A stretch of DNA of 64,000 nt. Source: Vibrio ulleungensis. Its GTDB lineage: Bacteria > Pseudomonadota > Gammaproteobacteria > Enterobacterales > Vibrionaceae. The notes under the pieces are model-generated. The model was given only the letters and a program-made list of their open reading frames with translations, had not been told where the DNA came from and made no database searches. The stretch is from positions 342,269-406,268 of the forward strand of contig NZ_JAFEUM010000004.1 in NCBI RefSeq assembly GCF_016900875.1, written 5' to 3'. Position numbers and translations under genes: made by a program. Of this stretch, positions 8,301 to 15,966 are shown in pieces; position 1 is the first letter of the stretch; each line of letters starts with the position of its first letter.

Positions 8301-9169
8301 TCAATCCGACTCCATACTCAAACCATTACGAATCGCAAACTGTATTAGTTCCGTATGGTTATCAAGCTCAAGCAAATCGAGCATGCGATATTTATGCGAT
8401 TCTATCGTTCTAGGGCTGAGGAAAGCTTTTCTGCGCACTGTTTTGCAGTAAGTCCTTGAGCCAAAAGATTGAGCACTGCACATTGCTTTTTGCTCAGTCT
8501 CATGAGCTTGTCATTTTCGATTTGATTGTCAGCTTGATCCTGATTCGTTTGCAGGCCTTTTGACATATTTGCGTGTTGCCAATAGCAGAGCCATGTATCG
8601 CACAACAGCTTAAAGCGATTCAATGAATGCTCGGTGATCTCTTTTTGATCGTCAGTGAAACGCAAAAAAGATACCGCCCCCCACACCTTACCAAAAAGCT
8701 CTAAACGTATGATTCCGTGCCAACAACCACCTTCAGAATGCAGCATTTTTAGCGCGTCAATCCGGCTTTTTTCAAGCTGTGAACGAGTAAAAGTTTGAAT
8801 GCTTTTTTTGGATCGGAGTAGCTTGAGATAATCGGAGTAATTGCCAGACTTGTACTTTTCTTTATCTAAGATAGGAATATTTGAACGAGACACCGAAACA
8901 CTTTTCCCTTCATTGAGCAAAATGATGGAGTTGGGATAGATGATTAAACGGTCCATGTCGAAAAATTCTAAAGCTTGTTGAATCAATTCAATAAGTACGT
9001 CATTAAATTCATTTATATTCGCTGAAATCAACCGCGATGATTGGTTCAACAGCAGCGCTTCATACTCTAGATTGAACTCGTTTGACATCGTTACACCCAT
9101 CTGACGTTTCTCGAACTTGTTAACGTAAATGTACGGGTTTGCATCGCCAGTTGCACTATCGATCACCAT
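8301..9169 (-). pseudogene. LuxR-type HTH regulator interrupted by a one-base frameshift
   Basis: Two overlapping frames together make one LuxR-family regulator. The first frame (start at 9169, or more likely at an internal ATG at 9100 or 9088) has about 200 residues of a regulatory domain and then the first half of a GerE/LuxR helix-turn-helix (LSKKQCAVLNLLAQGLTAKQCAEKL). It is cut by a stop at 8402. The second frame continues exactly where expected with FLSPRTIESHKYRMLDLL, the recognition helix, and ends at 8301. The frames meet near 8421-8429, in a run of A and T, where one missing base (an A in AAAA or a T in TTT) would restore the reading. It is either a recent null mutation, phase variation, or a sequencing error. 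The N-terminal domain is not an obvious autoinducer-binding domain. Confidence 0.8.
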
Positions 9170-9515
9170 TATTCCGCAGAGTGACTGTTCTAGTTTGGAT
9201 TCGGGCGTAGAAATCTAAAAAGCTAGCGGCTCATTGCTTGTGATTATGCCGATTCCAAACAAATTCTAAACTTGGCGCGAAATGGTAAACACACGGGCAT
9301 CTAATTGACTAAATTGCTACAGACTGGTTGTGAATAGCATCGGCAGCACAGGCCGTTTGAACAACGAGCGGTTAATTGAGCTTAGGCTGCACTAGGAACT
9401 TGTGAATACATGATGTTATACCAACAGCTAATGCGCGAGCCGGTATCCAAACATCGATTTATCAGACTCATTACCCGTGCCAACCATAGGCGCATGCAAA
9501 CTATAAGATCACAAT
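9170..9515. other. Intergenic region, nothing recognised
   Basis: These 346 bp hold the upstream regions of the broken luxR-type gene and of the small membrane protein at 9516. I see no convincing hairpin, operator or ORF. Confidence 0.5.
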
Positions 9516-9701
9516 ATGACAGCACCCAAAGTACCAAAAAGTTTCTTCAAGATGGACCAAACTCAGCAACAGCACCCTGACCTTGACGAAGCTTATACCC
9601 CAGAAAAAAGCTTGCTAAGAAGCACTCTAGACTTCGTTTTAATGGTTATGGGCATTTGGTTCTTACTCGGTTTGCTTAGCTCAAACTGTGACGAGGAATA
9701 G
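9516..9701 (+). CDS. Small single-pass membrane protein (61 aa)
   Basis: The N-terminal 35 residues are polar, Gln- and Pro-containing (K-M-D-Q-T-Q-Q-Q-H-P) and probably cytoplasmic. One hydrophobic helix follows (about 39-56, VLMVMGIWFLLGLL), and the protein ends S-N-C-D-E-E. I do not recognise a family. The stop is two bases before the start of a second tiny membrane ORF with its own GAGGAA, so the pair is likely co-translated. The ribosome binding site of this gene itself is weak. Confidence 0.6.
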   Translation: MTAPKVPKSFFKMDQTQQQHPDLDEAYTPEKSLLRSTLDFVLMVMGIWFLLGLLSSNCDEE

Positions 9702-9703
9702 CG

Positions 9704-9778
9704 ATGAAGTTTATCTGTACTTCTGTCGGTGCATTAGTAAGCGCGTATATCGCTTGGCACTTATTAGCTGCTTTTTAA
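9704..9778 (+). CDS. 24-residue membrane peptide
   Basis: ATG at 9704 is preceded by GAGGAATAGCG, whose GAGGA is inside the end of the upstream gene. The peptide begins MKFIC and is almost wholly hydrophobic (ALVSAYIAWHLLAAF), long enough for one transmembrane helix, and ends at TAA 9776-9778. Spacing and ribosome binding site argue for translational coupling with the 61-aa gene. Small inner-membrane peptides of this kind often act as partners of larger membrane proteins, but no function can be assigned. Confidence 0.55.
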   Translation: MKFICTSVGALVSAYIAWHLLAAF

Positions 9779-9936
9779 GGGTAATTTGCTGTACTACTTC
9801 TGTTCGCGGTTATTGGTAAGGTTGAAGTCTAAAAATAAAGGTTCGAACGAATTGTGCCTCGCAACTAACTCTAACAAAACAACAACTCACGCAGTGTTGC
9901 CTGATAAAACACCTTATACCCAATTGAGAAAAAACC

Positions 9937-10326
9937 ATGGCCAAGTCATTACTTACTCGTGATCAAAAGATAATAGTAGCTAACTGCAAAATACTGCTTA
10001 AAGCGTCGGAGTCATCGATCAGTAATGTCAAACTTCAAGCACAGCTAGAAGAGCACTTAGAGGTGTTCCTAAACCTACGCTTTGCTCACCTTTACAGGCG
10101 TTCAGGTTTACTTACCAGCGCACTTTGGCTTTTTGTCAGAGAGGTGGAGAACACGCTTCAATATAACCAGAAAAGAGACCGTATAGAAAGACGCCTACGA
10201 GACCTAATCCATAAACTGTCAGTACGTTGTGCCCCAGATTCCATTGACAATGGTAAACAAACGACAACTGCTTTGGCCACTGTCAGCAGACAACTTCAGA
10301 GCGATACAAACATTGATGTACTTTGA
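9937..10326 (+). CDS. Hypothetical protein (129 aa), helical and basic
   Basis: This cytoplasmic protein is rich in Lys, Arg, Leu and Gln, with predicted long helices (for example the segment around Q-L-E-E-H-L-E-V-F-L-N-L-R-F and R-D-R-I-E-R-R-L-R-D-L-I). It has no signal peptide, membrane segment or recognised motif. The start ATG at 9937 follows TTGAGAAAA. The amino-acid composition and the lack of any competing long frame support it as a gene; the family is unknown to me. Confidence 0.5.
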   Translation: MAKSLLTRDQKIIVANCKILLKASESSISNVKLQAQLEEHLEVFLNLRFAHLYRRSGLLTSALWLFVREVENTLQYNQKRDRIERRLRDLIHKLSVRCAPDSIDNGKQTTTALATVSRQLQSDTNIDVL

Positions 10327-10336
10327 AGAAAGGATT

Positions 10337-10432
10337 ATGCGTGCACATTGGGATTTCCCTGACAATGACTTCGCAACAAGTAAGTCACAGCCAATGGTGC
10401 ACAATCGCACCAATCTTAGAGACATTGCCTAA
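10337..10432 (+). CDS. Possible 31-residue peptide downstream of 9937 gene
   Basis: ATG 10337 lies 11 bp after the previous stop with AGAAAGGA just before it, reading MRAHWDFPDNDFA and ending at TAA 10430-10432. It would be hydrophilic and unrelated to any family I know. The good ribosome binding site is the only support. Confidence 0.3.
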   Translation: MRAHWDFPDNDFATSKSQPMVHNRTNLRDIA

Positions 10433-10679
10433 GCCTGTCTTTGTATACTGTGGACCGACGTGCTAAGCGAGCAAAGTGGCGATTCCTCTGATTTGTGAAA
10501 ATCTATGGCTTTAAGGCATACCAAGTGGCAAAGTACTAATTAGTTTTTCCTCTCGATATTGATGGTTAGATCAGCGTGCACCTGCGGTTAATTAAGACTA
10601 GCCTAAACAGTTCTAGGTCTGTGCAGATAAAGCTGGATTGACGAATGATTGACGAATAACTTAGGAAAGGGTGAGCGTG

Positions 10680-10925
10680 ATGATCAGTTGTGACAAATAT
10701 GACTATATAGAGATAGCCTGTATGCATCGCTATCCAGTAGAAATCACATTAAATACAGGTGCCACTCTCAATGGCACTGCTATCGATACAGCCAGAAATG
10801 ACAATAGGCAAGAGTGTATAAAGATCCTCACAGACGACCTAGAATCGCTGATCGTGTTGGACGATATATCTCTGCTTAAGATCTGCGTTGAAAATCCGCA
10901 TTTTGATAGCGTCGAAATCAACTGA
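10680..10925 (+). CDS. rof: Rho-binding antiterminator (Rof/YaeO) family protein
   Basis: This 81-residue protein resembles Rof/YaeO: a start of I-S-C-D-x-Y-D-Y-I-E-I-A-C-M-H-R-Y matches the family's C-D-x-Y-D-x-L-E-x-A-C-x-H block, followed by a small Sm-like beta sheet with L-N-G-T-A-I-D. E. coli Rof binds Rho's primary RNA site and inhibits termination. Similarity ends in a more acidic C-terminus. I take ATG 10680 because AGGAAAGG is 9 bases upstream; a GTG at 10671 would add three residues. It is monocistronic. Confidence 0.75.
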   Translation: MISCDKYDYIEIACMHRYPVEITLNTGATLNGTAIDTARNDNRQECIKILTDDLESLIVLDDISLLKICVENPHFDSVEIN

Positions 10926-10978
10926 GTCGCGCATACCACCTCAGCAAGTCGTCGATAGCCTACTCACCCACTATACTT

Positions 10979-11000
10979 AAAGAGCACCGAAGCACTCTTT
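10979..11000 (-). terminator. Hairpin with TTCG tetraloop after 11019 gene
   Basis: On the minus strand AAAGAGTGC-TTCG-GTGCTCTTT folds into a 9-bp stem (two G-U pairs) closed by a C(UUCG)G loop, 19 bp after the stop of the small membrane gene at 11019. The stable tetraloop forms only on this strand, which suggests direction. Confidence 0.5.
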
Positions 11001-11018
11001 TACTGGCGTATGTCTAGA

Positions 11019-11204
11019 TTAAGTGGTGCGTGATTCTGCAAATCTGTTTTTGATGTACAGCATTGCGCTTACAACAAGAGCCACAACCGCTACGGCGAAT
11101 AGCCCATTCATGCTTAATATCCATGCAAATGTTGCCGTCAAAAACGCGACAAATGAGAATAATCGACTGAACGACATGACGTGACCTAGTTTGTTATATT
11201 TCAT
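11019..11204 (-). CDS. Small inner-membrane protein (61 aa)
   Basis: The product has two adjacent hydrophobic segments (about 14-31 and 33-51), i.e. a helical hairpin, then K-N-R-F and a short polar tail. ATG 11204 is preferred because GGGGGC lies just upstream; an ATG at 11216 would add four residues. No family is recognised. Confidence 0.55.
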   Translation of the reverse strand: MKYNKLGHVMSFSRLFSFVAFLTATFAWILSMNGLFAVAVVALVVSAMLYIKNRFAESRTT

Positions 11205-11468
11205 AACAGCCCCCATACCCTGCGGGTAAAGAAAATAGTGGTTTATTATTGCCTAGCCATTGTCTCGGTTTTATGCGACTTCTGCCTAAAAAATCAGCTA
11301 AATATTTATCAAAAAAGATAGAGTATTGAAGCTGTAGACAGAATTTTAGGTTATTTACTCCATAAAAAGTCCACAACACTCATCGCATGGCGATGAAATA
11401 AGTTTTGTGCGTCGAAATGACTAACAGCTTGCTCGATTGACGGCCAACAAGTAGCACTGCGAAAGACA

Positions 11469-11496
11469 AAAACGCACCCTTAAAAGAGTGCGTTTT
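11469..11496 (-). terminator. Rho-independent terminator of the alginate lyase gene
   Basis: AAAACGCAC / GTGCGTTTT stem, about 50 bp after the lyase stop, followed on the minus strand by TTGTCTTTC, so the 3' arm and tail give a T-rich run. It lies in the 331-bp gap 11217-11547, which otherwise shows only a stretch of A-rich sequence. Confidence 0.7.
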
Positions 11497-11547
11497 GCAT
11501 TGGGGGATAGCAGAGTTATTACAAACTCTGCTGCCTACCGATTGAGA

Positions 11548-14280
11548 TTACTCCTGGTAACTGCCGTGCGACTTCTCAAGTTTATAGAAAGTCACTTGCG
11601 CATAGTCATCTGGATCACCTGAGTTGTTTTGGTTGTATACACCGGCTTTGAAGTACATGTACTTACCACCAACATCATAGCCACTCTCACTCATGTCCAC
11701 CACTTGCACCGCATCTGGCTTGCCATCGCGCATCACCGTCACGGTTAACGTATTGCCAACCACTTCGATGCGATAACTAAATACTTCACCCAATGCGATT
11801 CCATCGTCGGTGATACCGTTCATGCTACCCACCAACTCGTAGAATGTATCAGAGCCTTCACGCGTGTTTTCATGAGCAAAGTAAACAGTACCAGTATCGC
11901 GATCCGGTAACTTACGGTAGTAAAGACGTACGGGCTCATCATCTTGGTCGTGGATTTGACCAATGATAAAACGTCCTACTTGGTTTGGCTCACCTGTCGT
12001 CGTTGTGTGGTCGATCTTGAGAGTTGCTTCTAGTACACCATCAACACCCGCCGCTGCTTTTTGGTCTTCAATAGGTGCTGAACTAAATACCCAGTTGTTT
12101 TTGTTTACACCTTTAAGCTCAACAGAGCGGTCACCTCGGCGGTTCATTTCACGCAGTTCAGTACGAACATACTTGGTGTTCTGTGACGTCCTTACACCTT
12201 TAATGTAAGACTTCATCACCAAACCACCATCTTCACCGGTGTAGAACAGCTCTGGATGCTCATAACCTTGGGTTAAGTGCCATTCAAAAACATCGTCTGG
12301 CTTGCCATTTTTGTCGTGATCAAATGGTAAAGAGACGTACCAACCTGTCAGGTCAAAGTTCTCTCCAGGCGTATTACCTGCAACAGGTTTTGCAGGAATT
12401 GTTGGGCTTGGAAGTGGCACTTCCCACCATTGGCAGTTAGGATCCTGCTCAACACAGCTACAGTCTGATACCTCAGGGTTACAGATTAGCGGTACATGCA
12501 CACCAAAGTCACCATCGCGTTTAGTGTGTTCGATACTCAGCTTAGAGAACGTTGCTTCAAACGCACCGCCAGAGTTTTTGTATATTTGTGGGTACAATCC
12601 GGCTTTAAAGTAGAACGTTTCGTCTTTCCATACGTTATCTAACTCTTCACCAAATTTCAGAGACTTCTCAACACCACCAGCTTTAAGAACGATGCCATCG
12701 TCCGTCATTCTGATCATGTAGCTCCAAGGCTTGCTTGGATCTTCGATTTTGCCCAGTTTCACCGAAAACGCGCTTTTCTCTGTATTCTTATTCAGAATCA
12801 CTCGAACAGGTTTTTCTTTACCTTCCCATAGTAACTTAACCGTTGCGGCACTGATGTCTTTCGCGTGAATTTGGCCAAGGACAACCTTTGGATCAGACTT
12901 AGACTTACCGTCTTTTTTAAGCGGCGTTTCAGGGATTTGATCGAGCGTTAGCGTCGCGGTTAAGGTATGGGTGCCACCATGTGCCCAGTTTGCACCGCTC
13001 ATAGAGTCACACGGTTTCCAGCCATTACCAAGCTCACGTAACTCGGTTCGAATGTAGGTCGCGTTTGGCGTAGTTGCTCCACCTTCTAGAGGCGTTTTGA
13101 AGTGCCAGCCTTTGTTGTCTACCCAAAAATACGGGTTCTTCACATCTGCATTAAGTGAGCTGCCATCTAGGCTGCACTCAGAAGGCAAGATTTCTGCAGC
13201 GCCATCTTTGTCGACATTGTCACCAAAATGGGCTTTGTAGGTGATTGGTAAAGTGATCTTCCAATCATCCAGCGTGGTCGTTTTTCCGAGATGTTTGATT
13301 TGGTACTTTTTCTTATCCGCGGCAAGTTTGGCAGCTGCTAATACTTCTTCAGTAATTATGTGCTCGACCGGACACTGATTGATTTCGCAGTTGAGCGCAG
13401 CCAATTCGGTCACACTATTCCAAGTGTTTGAGGTGTTTCCACGTCCGATGTATTTGATGTAGCGAGCGTCAACCGTATCAAACTCAAAGCGCTCGAAGCT
13501 GGTGACCCCACCAGAGCTTTTCGCACCTGTGAGTACCGGTGTCCAAGTATTGCCATCAACACTGACTTCAATATCAAAAGACGTCGCACGCTCATCCCCT
13601 TTATGAAATGCTGCGCGTACGGCATCAAACGGATAGACATCGCCATAATCTAAAATGGCCCAAGAGCCATCGCCATTAGCAGACCATCGAGTTTTCACAT
13701 CGTTATCTATTAAACGATCAGGACCATTGCCATCATGTTCGCTGGACTCCACTGCCACTGGGACGAGAATGGGCTGAGGAGGGATCTCTGATGGATCGCA
13801 GCTATCAATAGCGCAGTTCACTCCAATAAATTCTGTCACGCTGTTCCAAGCGCTAGATGAGTTGCCAAAACCGGTAAATTTAATGTACTTCGCTGTAACA
13901 GGCTCAAAGTCAAAACGTTCGAGTCCTAGAGTCGTGCCAGAACTGGTTACTTTTTCAATCACTGTGGTCCAGTTTTCGCCATCGTCGCTTACCGCGATGC
14001 CAAAAGAGGTCGTACGCTCGTCACCTTTGTGCAGCGCAACTTTTACCGCGCTAAAAGTGGTGGGTTTGGTGTAGTCAAACACCATCCAAGAGCCTTCCCC
14101 ATTTGCAGACCAGCGAGTTTTAAAATCGCCGTCCAATGCGCGTTCTGGGCCATTACCGTCATGTTCGCTACTGGTCACAGAGGCGGGTGCGGACGTAACC
14201 ACTTGAGCCAGCGCAACACCGCTGCTCAATGCCGCAATAACCGATGCACTCAGTACATGTTTTATCCAATTTTGTTTCAT
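11548..14280 (-). CDS. Secreted alginate lyase with two CBM32-like and two PL7 domains
   Basis: This 910-residue protein has a signal peptide (about 1-25, cleavage after ALA). Two F5/8-type C (CBM32) domains follow (about 27-156 and 172-298), each starting near SSEHDGNGP and sharing T-R-W-S-A-N-G-x-G-S-W and W-N-S-V-T-E. Then come two alginate lyase 2 (PL7) domains (about 330-590 and 635-905). Each has the three PL7 active-site blocks: RTELRE (411-416, 706-711), Q-I-H (470-472, 775-777) and YFKAG-x-Y-x-Q (557-565, 876-884). The first has Y-P-Q where Y-N-Q is usual. A short Cys-rich linker lies at 600-617. Both catalytic modules appear intact, so this is a tandem-catalytic enzyme that depolymerises alginate outside the cell. 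It is monocistronic with its own terminator; no alginate transport genes are nearby. Confidence 0.93.
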   Translation of the reverse strand: MKQNWIKHVLSASVIAALSSGVALAQVVTSAPASVTSSEHDGNGPERALDGDFKTRWSANGEGSWMVFDYTKPTTFSAVKVALHKGDERTTSFGIAVSDDGENWTTVIEKVTSSGTTLGLERFDFEPVTAKYIKFTGFGNSSSAWNSVTEFIGVNCAIDSCDPSEIPPQPILVPVAVESSEHDGNGPDRLIDNDVKTRWSANGDGSWAILDYGDVYPFDAVRAAFHKGDERATSFDIEVSVDGNTWTPVLTGAKSSGGVTSFERFEFDTVDARYIKYIGRGNTSNTWNSVTELAALNCEINQCPVEHIITEEVLAAAKLAADKKKYQIKHLGKTTTLDDWKITLPITYKAHFGDNVDKDGAAEILPSECSLDGSSLNADVKNPYFWVDNKGWHFKTPLEGGATTPNATYIRTELRELGNGWKPCDSMSGANWAHGGTHTLTATLTLDQIPETPLKKDGKSKSDPKVVLGQIHAKDISAATVKLLWEGKEKPVRVILNKNTEKSAFSVKLGKIEDPSKPWSYMIRMTDDGIVLKAGGVEKSLKFGEELDNVWKDETFYFKAGLYPQIYKNSGGAFEATFSKLSIEHTKRDGDFGVHVPLICNPEVSDCSCVEQDPNCQWWEVPLPSPTIPAKPVAGNTPGENFDLTGWYVSLPFDHDKNGKPDDVFEWHLTQGYEHPELFYTGEDGGLVMKSYIKGVRTSQNTKYVRTELREMNRRGDRSVELKGVNKNNWVFSSAPIEDQKAAAGVDGVLEATLKIDHTTTTGEPNQVGRFIIGQIHDQDDEPVRLYYRKLPDRDTGTVYFAHENTREGSDTFYELVGSMNGITDDGIALGEVFSYRIEVVGNTLTVTVMRDGKPDAVQVVDMSESGYDVGGKYMYFKAGVYNQNNSGDPDDYAQVTFYKLEKSHGSYQE

Positions 14281-14601
14281 CGTAGGTTTCCACTTGTATT
14301 ATTTTAATAGTTTGCAAGTTAAGGAATAGACGCTAATAGTGACCAAAACTGAGCAATTAACGGTGTTAATCGCCAAAACCTTAGTCTACTTCCTTGTGCT
14401 TACAAATTATTACATCATCTTGTATTACAAATCTAATCGATTACTGAATATCCCGAATCTTTTGCCGAGTTTCTCCAAGCTGGTCACAAAAGCGGCGAAA
14501 ACAACCCGAGATTTTGTGGAAATTTTCCTAGTTGTGACACATAACGCGCTGCAAAACTTGGTTACACTAGCCACACTTTTAACTGCTGTATCTTATTGAT
14601 A
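14281..14601. other. Divergent intergenic region before the alginate lyase
   Basis: These 321 bp are AT-rich and hold the promoters of the lyase (minus) and of the HExxH protein (plus). I find no clear operator. A GTG-started frame at 14339-14599 crosses it but has no ribosome binding site. Confidence 0.4.
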
Positions 14602-15846
14602 ATGTTGAAAATAACCCCGACATTCATTCTTGTCGTTGTCTGCCTTGGCCTTGCAGCGATTCCTGTGTTAAACACACCTGAGCCAAAAAAGCTTGAGCTG
14701 CCTATGTGCGACGTATCGCCTATTGTGACCACCACTATTGATTTGTACGTTGAGCAAGCAGCTGCAAAGAACACGGGATTGGAGGTATTGACCGAAAAAT
14801 TTGAGCGCGACATTAGAATGGGAAATGTCACTCTCAAAAATTCATGTGTGCCAGTAAAACGTGCCTTAGGTGACGTCATGGTTGTCGACATTCCCGACTA
14901 TGAACCACTTAGTGACGAAGTCATTCTTCACGATCAACTGTTTAAAGCTGTTCCATTACACAAGCAGCTTCAGTACATCTCTGAGCCAAACCGATATTAT
15001 GGCGTTTTATTGCACGAATCCGATCACGGTGTTTTGGGGTATACATCGCCACTATTGTACGGACAGTTCTTTGTGCTTCATGCCGACTGGGAGATGTATG
15101 TGTTTGAACATGAACTGTCACACCTTTCCATGGCCAATCATGAGCCTAAATACGCCTTCGACGACAATGGCCCGACTCAAATCGAATTACTAAGTAGTGC
15201 AAAGTACGCTCATGGCACACGATGTGGCGGCATGGGAACACTTGTCTATTCACACATTGGTTTTTTCGACATGTTACCCGCGTATTCTTCGCCTAATGTC
15301 TTTTACGGTAAAGAAGCGTGCGGAAGTGAAGAAGCCAACAACGCGCAGCAGATGGCCAATTACGCTTACTTTATTCGCTATAAGATTGCATTAGCTCCGA
15401 AGTGGGATAACCCAGTGTTGGTTGAGCAGGCCAAACAATACATCGAGTCAGACTCCGAGAACCAACAACGCTTGAACAATTCGACCTGGCAATGCATTGA
15501 CCACATCGCCCCCCTTTATGACAAATATACGATCACTTACCATGCTAACGGCGCACTACAAGTGCATTCGCATGCCATTATATTGGACTCTAACAATCAG
15601 CAGACCCTACCCATTGATATGACGCTTGAGGGAAAATGGACATACAGCGATTCGGCCATCACTCAAACGGTCACAACAATAGATGTGGCACCTTATGAGC
15701 TAGTACTAGAATCACTCATCAATAAATATGTTGAATACAATCAATCCAACGATACCCATAAGGTGCACATTGAGTTCTTATCCAATGACTTAATCAGGAT
15801 AAGTACCTCCAATAACCCAAAGCAGTTTTGCCGTCGACTTGAATAG
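14602..15846 (+). CDS. Membrane-anchored putative zinc metallopeptidase (metzincin-like variant)
   Basis: This 414-residue protein begins with one hydrophobic signal/anchor helix (about 3-22) and is otherwise extracytoplasmic. Its central motif HELSHLSMANH (residues about 170-180) has the HExxH zinc-binding pair and a third His at the spacing of the metzincin HExxHxxGxxH consensus, but with Met in place of the Gly, followed by Glu. Conserved-looking Cys residues suggest disulfides. The C-terminal third (about 290-414) looks like a beta-rich extra domain. I chose ATG 14602 over a TTG at 14596. I do not recognise a named family; peptidase activity is inferred from the motif only. No ribosome binding site is obvious. 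Confidence 0.6.
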   Translation: MLKITPTFILVVVCLGLAAIPVLNTPEPKKLELPMCDVSPIVTTTIDLYVEQAAAKNTGLEVLTEKFERDIRMGNVTLKNSCVPVKRALGDVMVVDIPDYEPLSDEVILHDQLFKAVPLHKQLQYISEPNRYYGVLLHESDHGVLGYTSPLLYGQFFVLHADWEMYVFEHELSHLSMANHEPKYAFDDNGPTQIELLSSAKYAHGTRCGGMGTLVYSHIGFFDMLPAYSSPNVFYGKEACGSEEANNAQQMANYAYFIRYKIALAPKWDNPVLVEQAKQYIESDSENQQRLNNSTWQCIDHIAPLYDKYTITYHANGALQVHSHAIILDSNNQQTLPIDMTLEGKWTYSDSAITQTVTTIDVAPYELVLESLINKYVEYNQSNDTHKVHIEFLSNDLIRISTSNNPKQFCRRLE

Positions 15847-15966
15847 CTAAATATTCGTCGCAACTAAGAGAAACAAAACCCAAGGTGTTCATTTATTTAC
15901 TCATTTTTTCTCATTGCGTGAAAAACACTGCTATACACAATAGATTGAAACCAAGGAAATAAGACT

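Noticed and set aside
10600..10630. AGACTAG...CTAGGTCT inverted repeat
   Set aside because: Short and with a wide loop; not distinguishable from chance in this AT-rich stretch.
12600..13700. Open frames in other phases inside the alginate lyase gene
   Set aside because: The PL7 frame has complete motifs throughout; the others are shadows.
14339..14599. 86-codon GTG-started frame with a hydrophobic stretch, ending 2 bp before the HExxH gene
   Set aside because: No ribosome binding site, non-ATG start, AT-rich promoter sequence and no recognisable composition; most likely chance.
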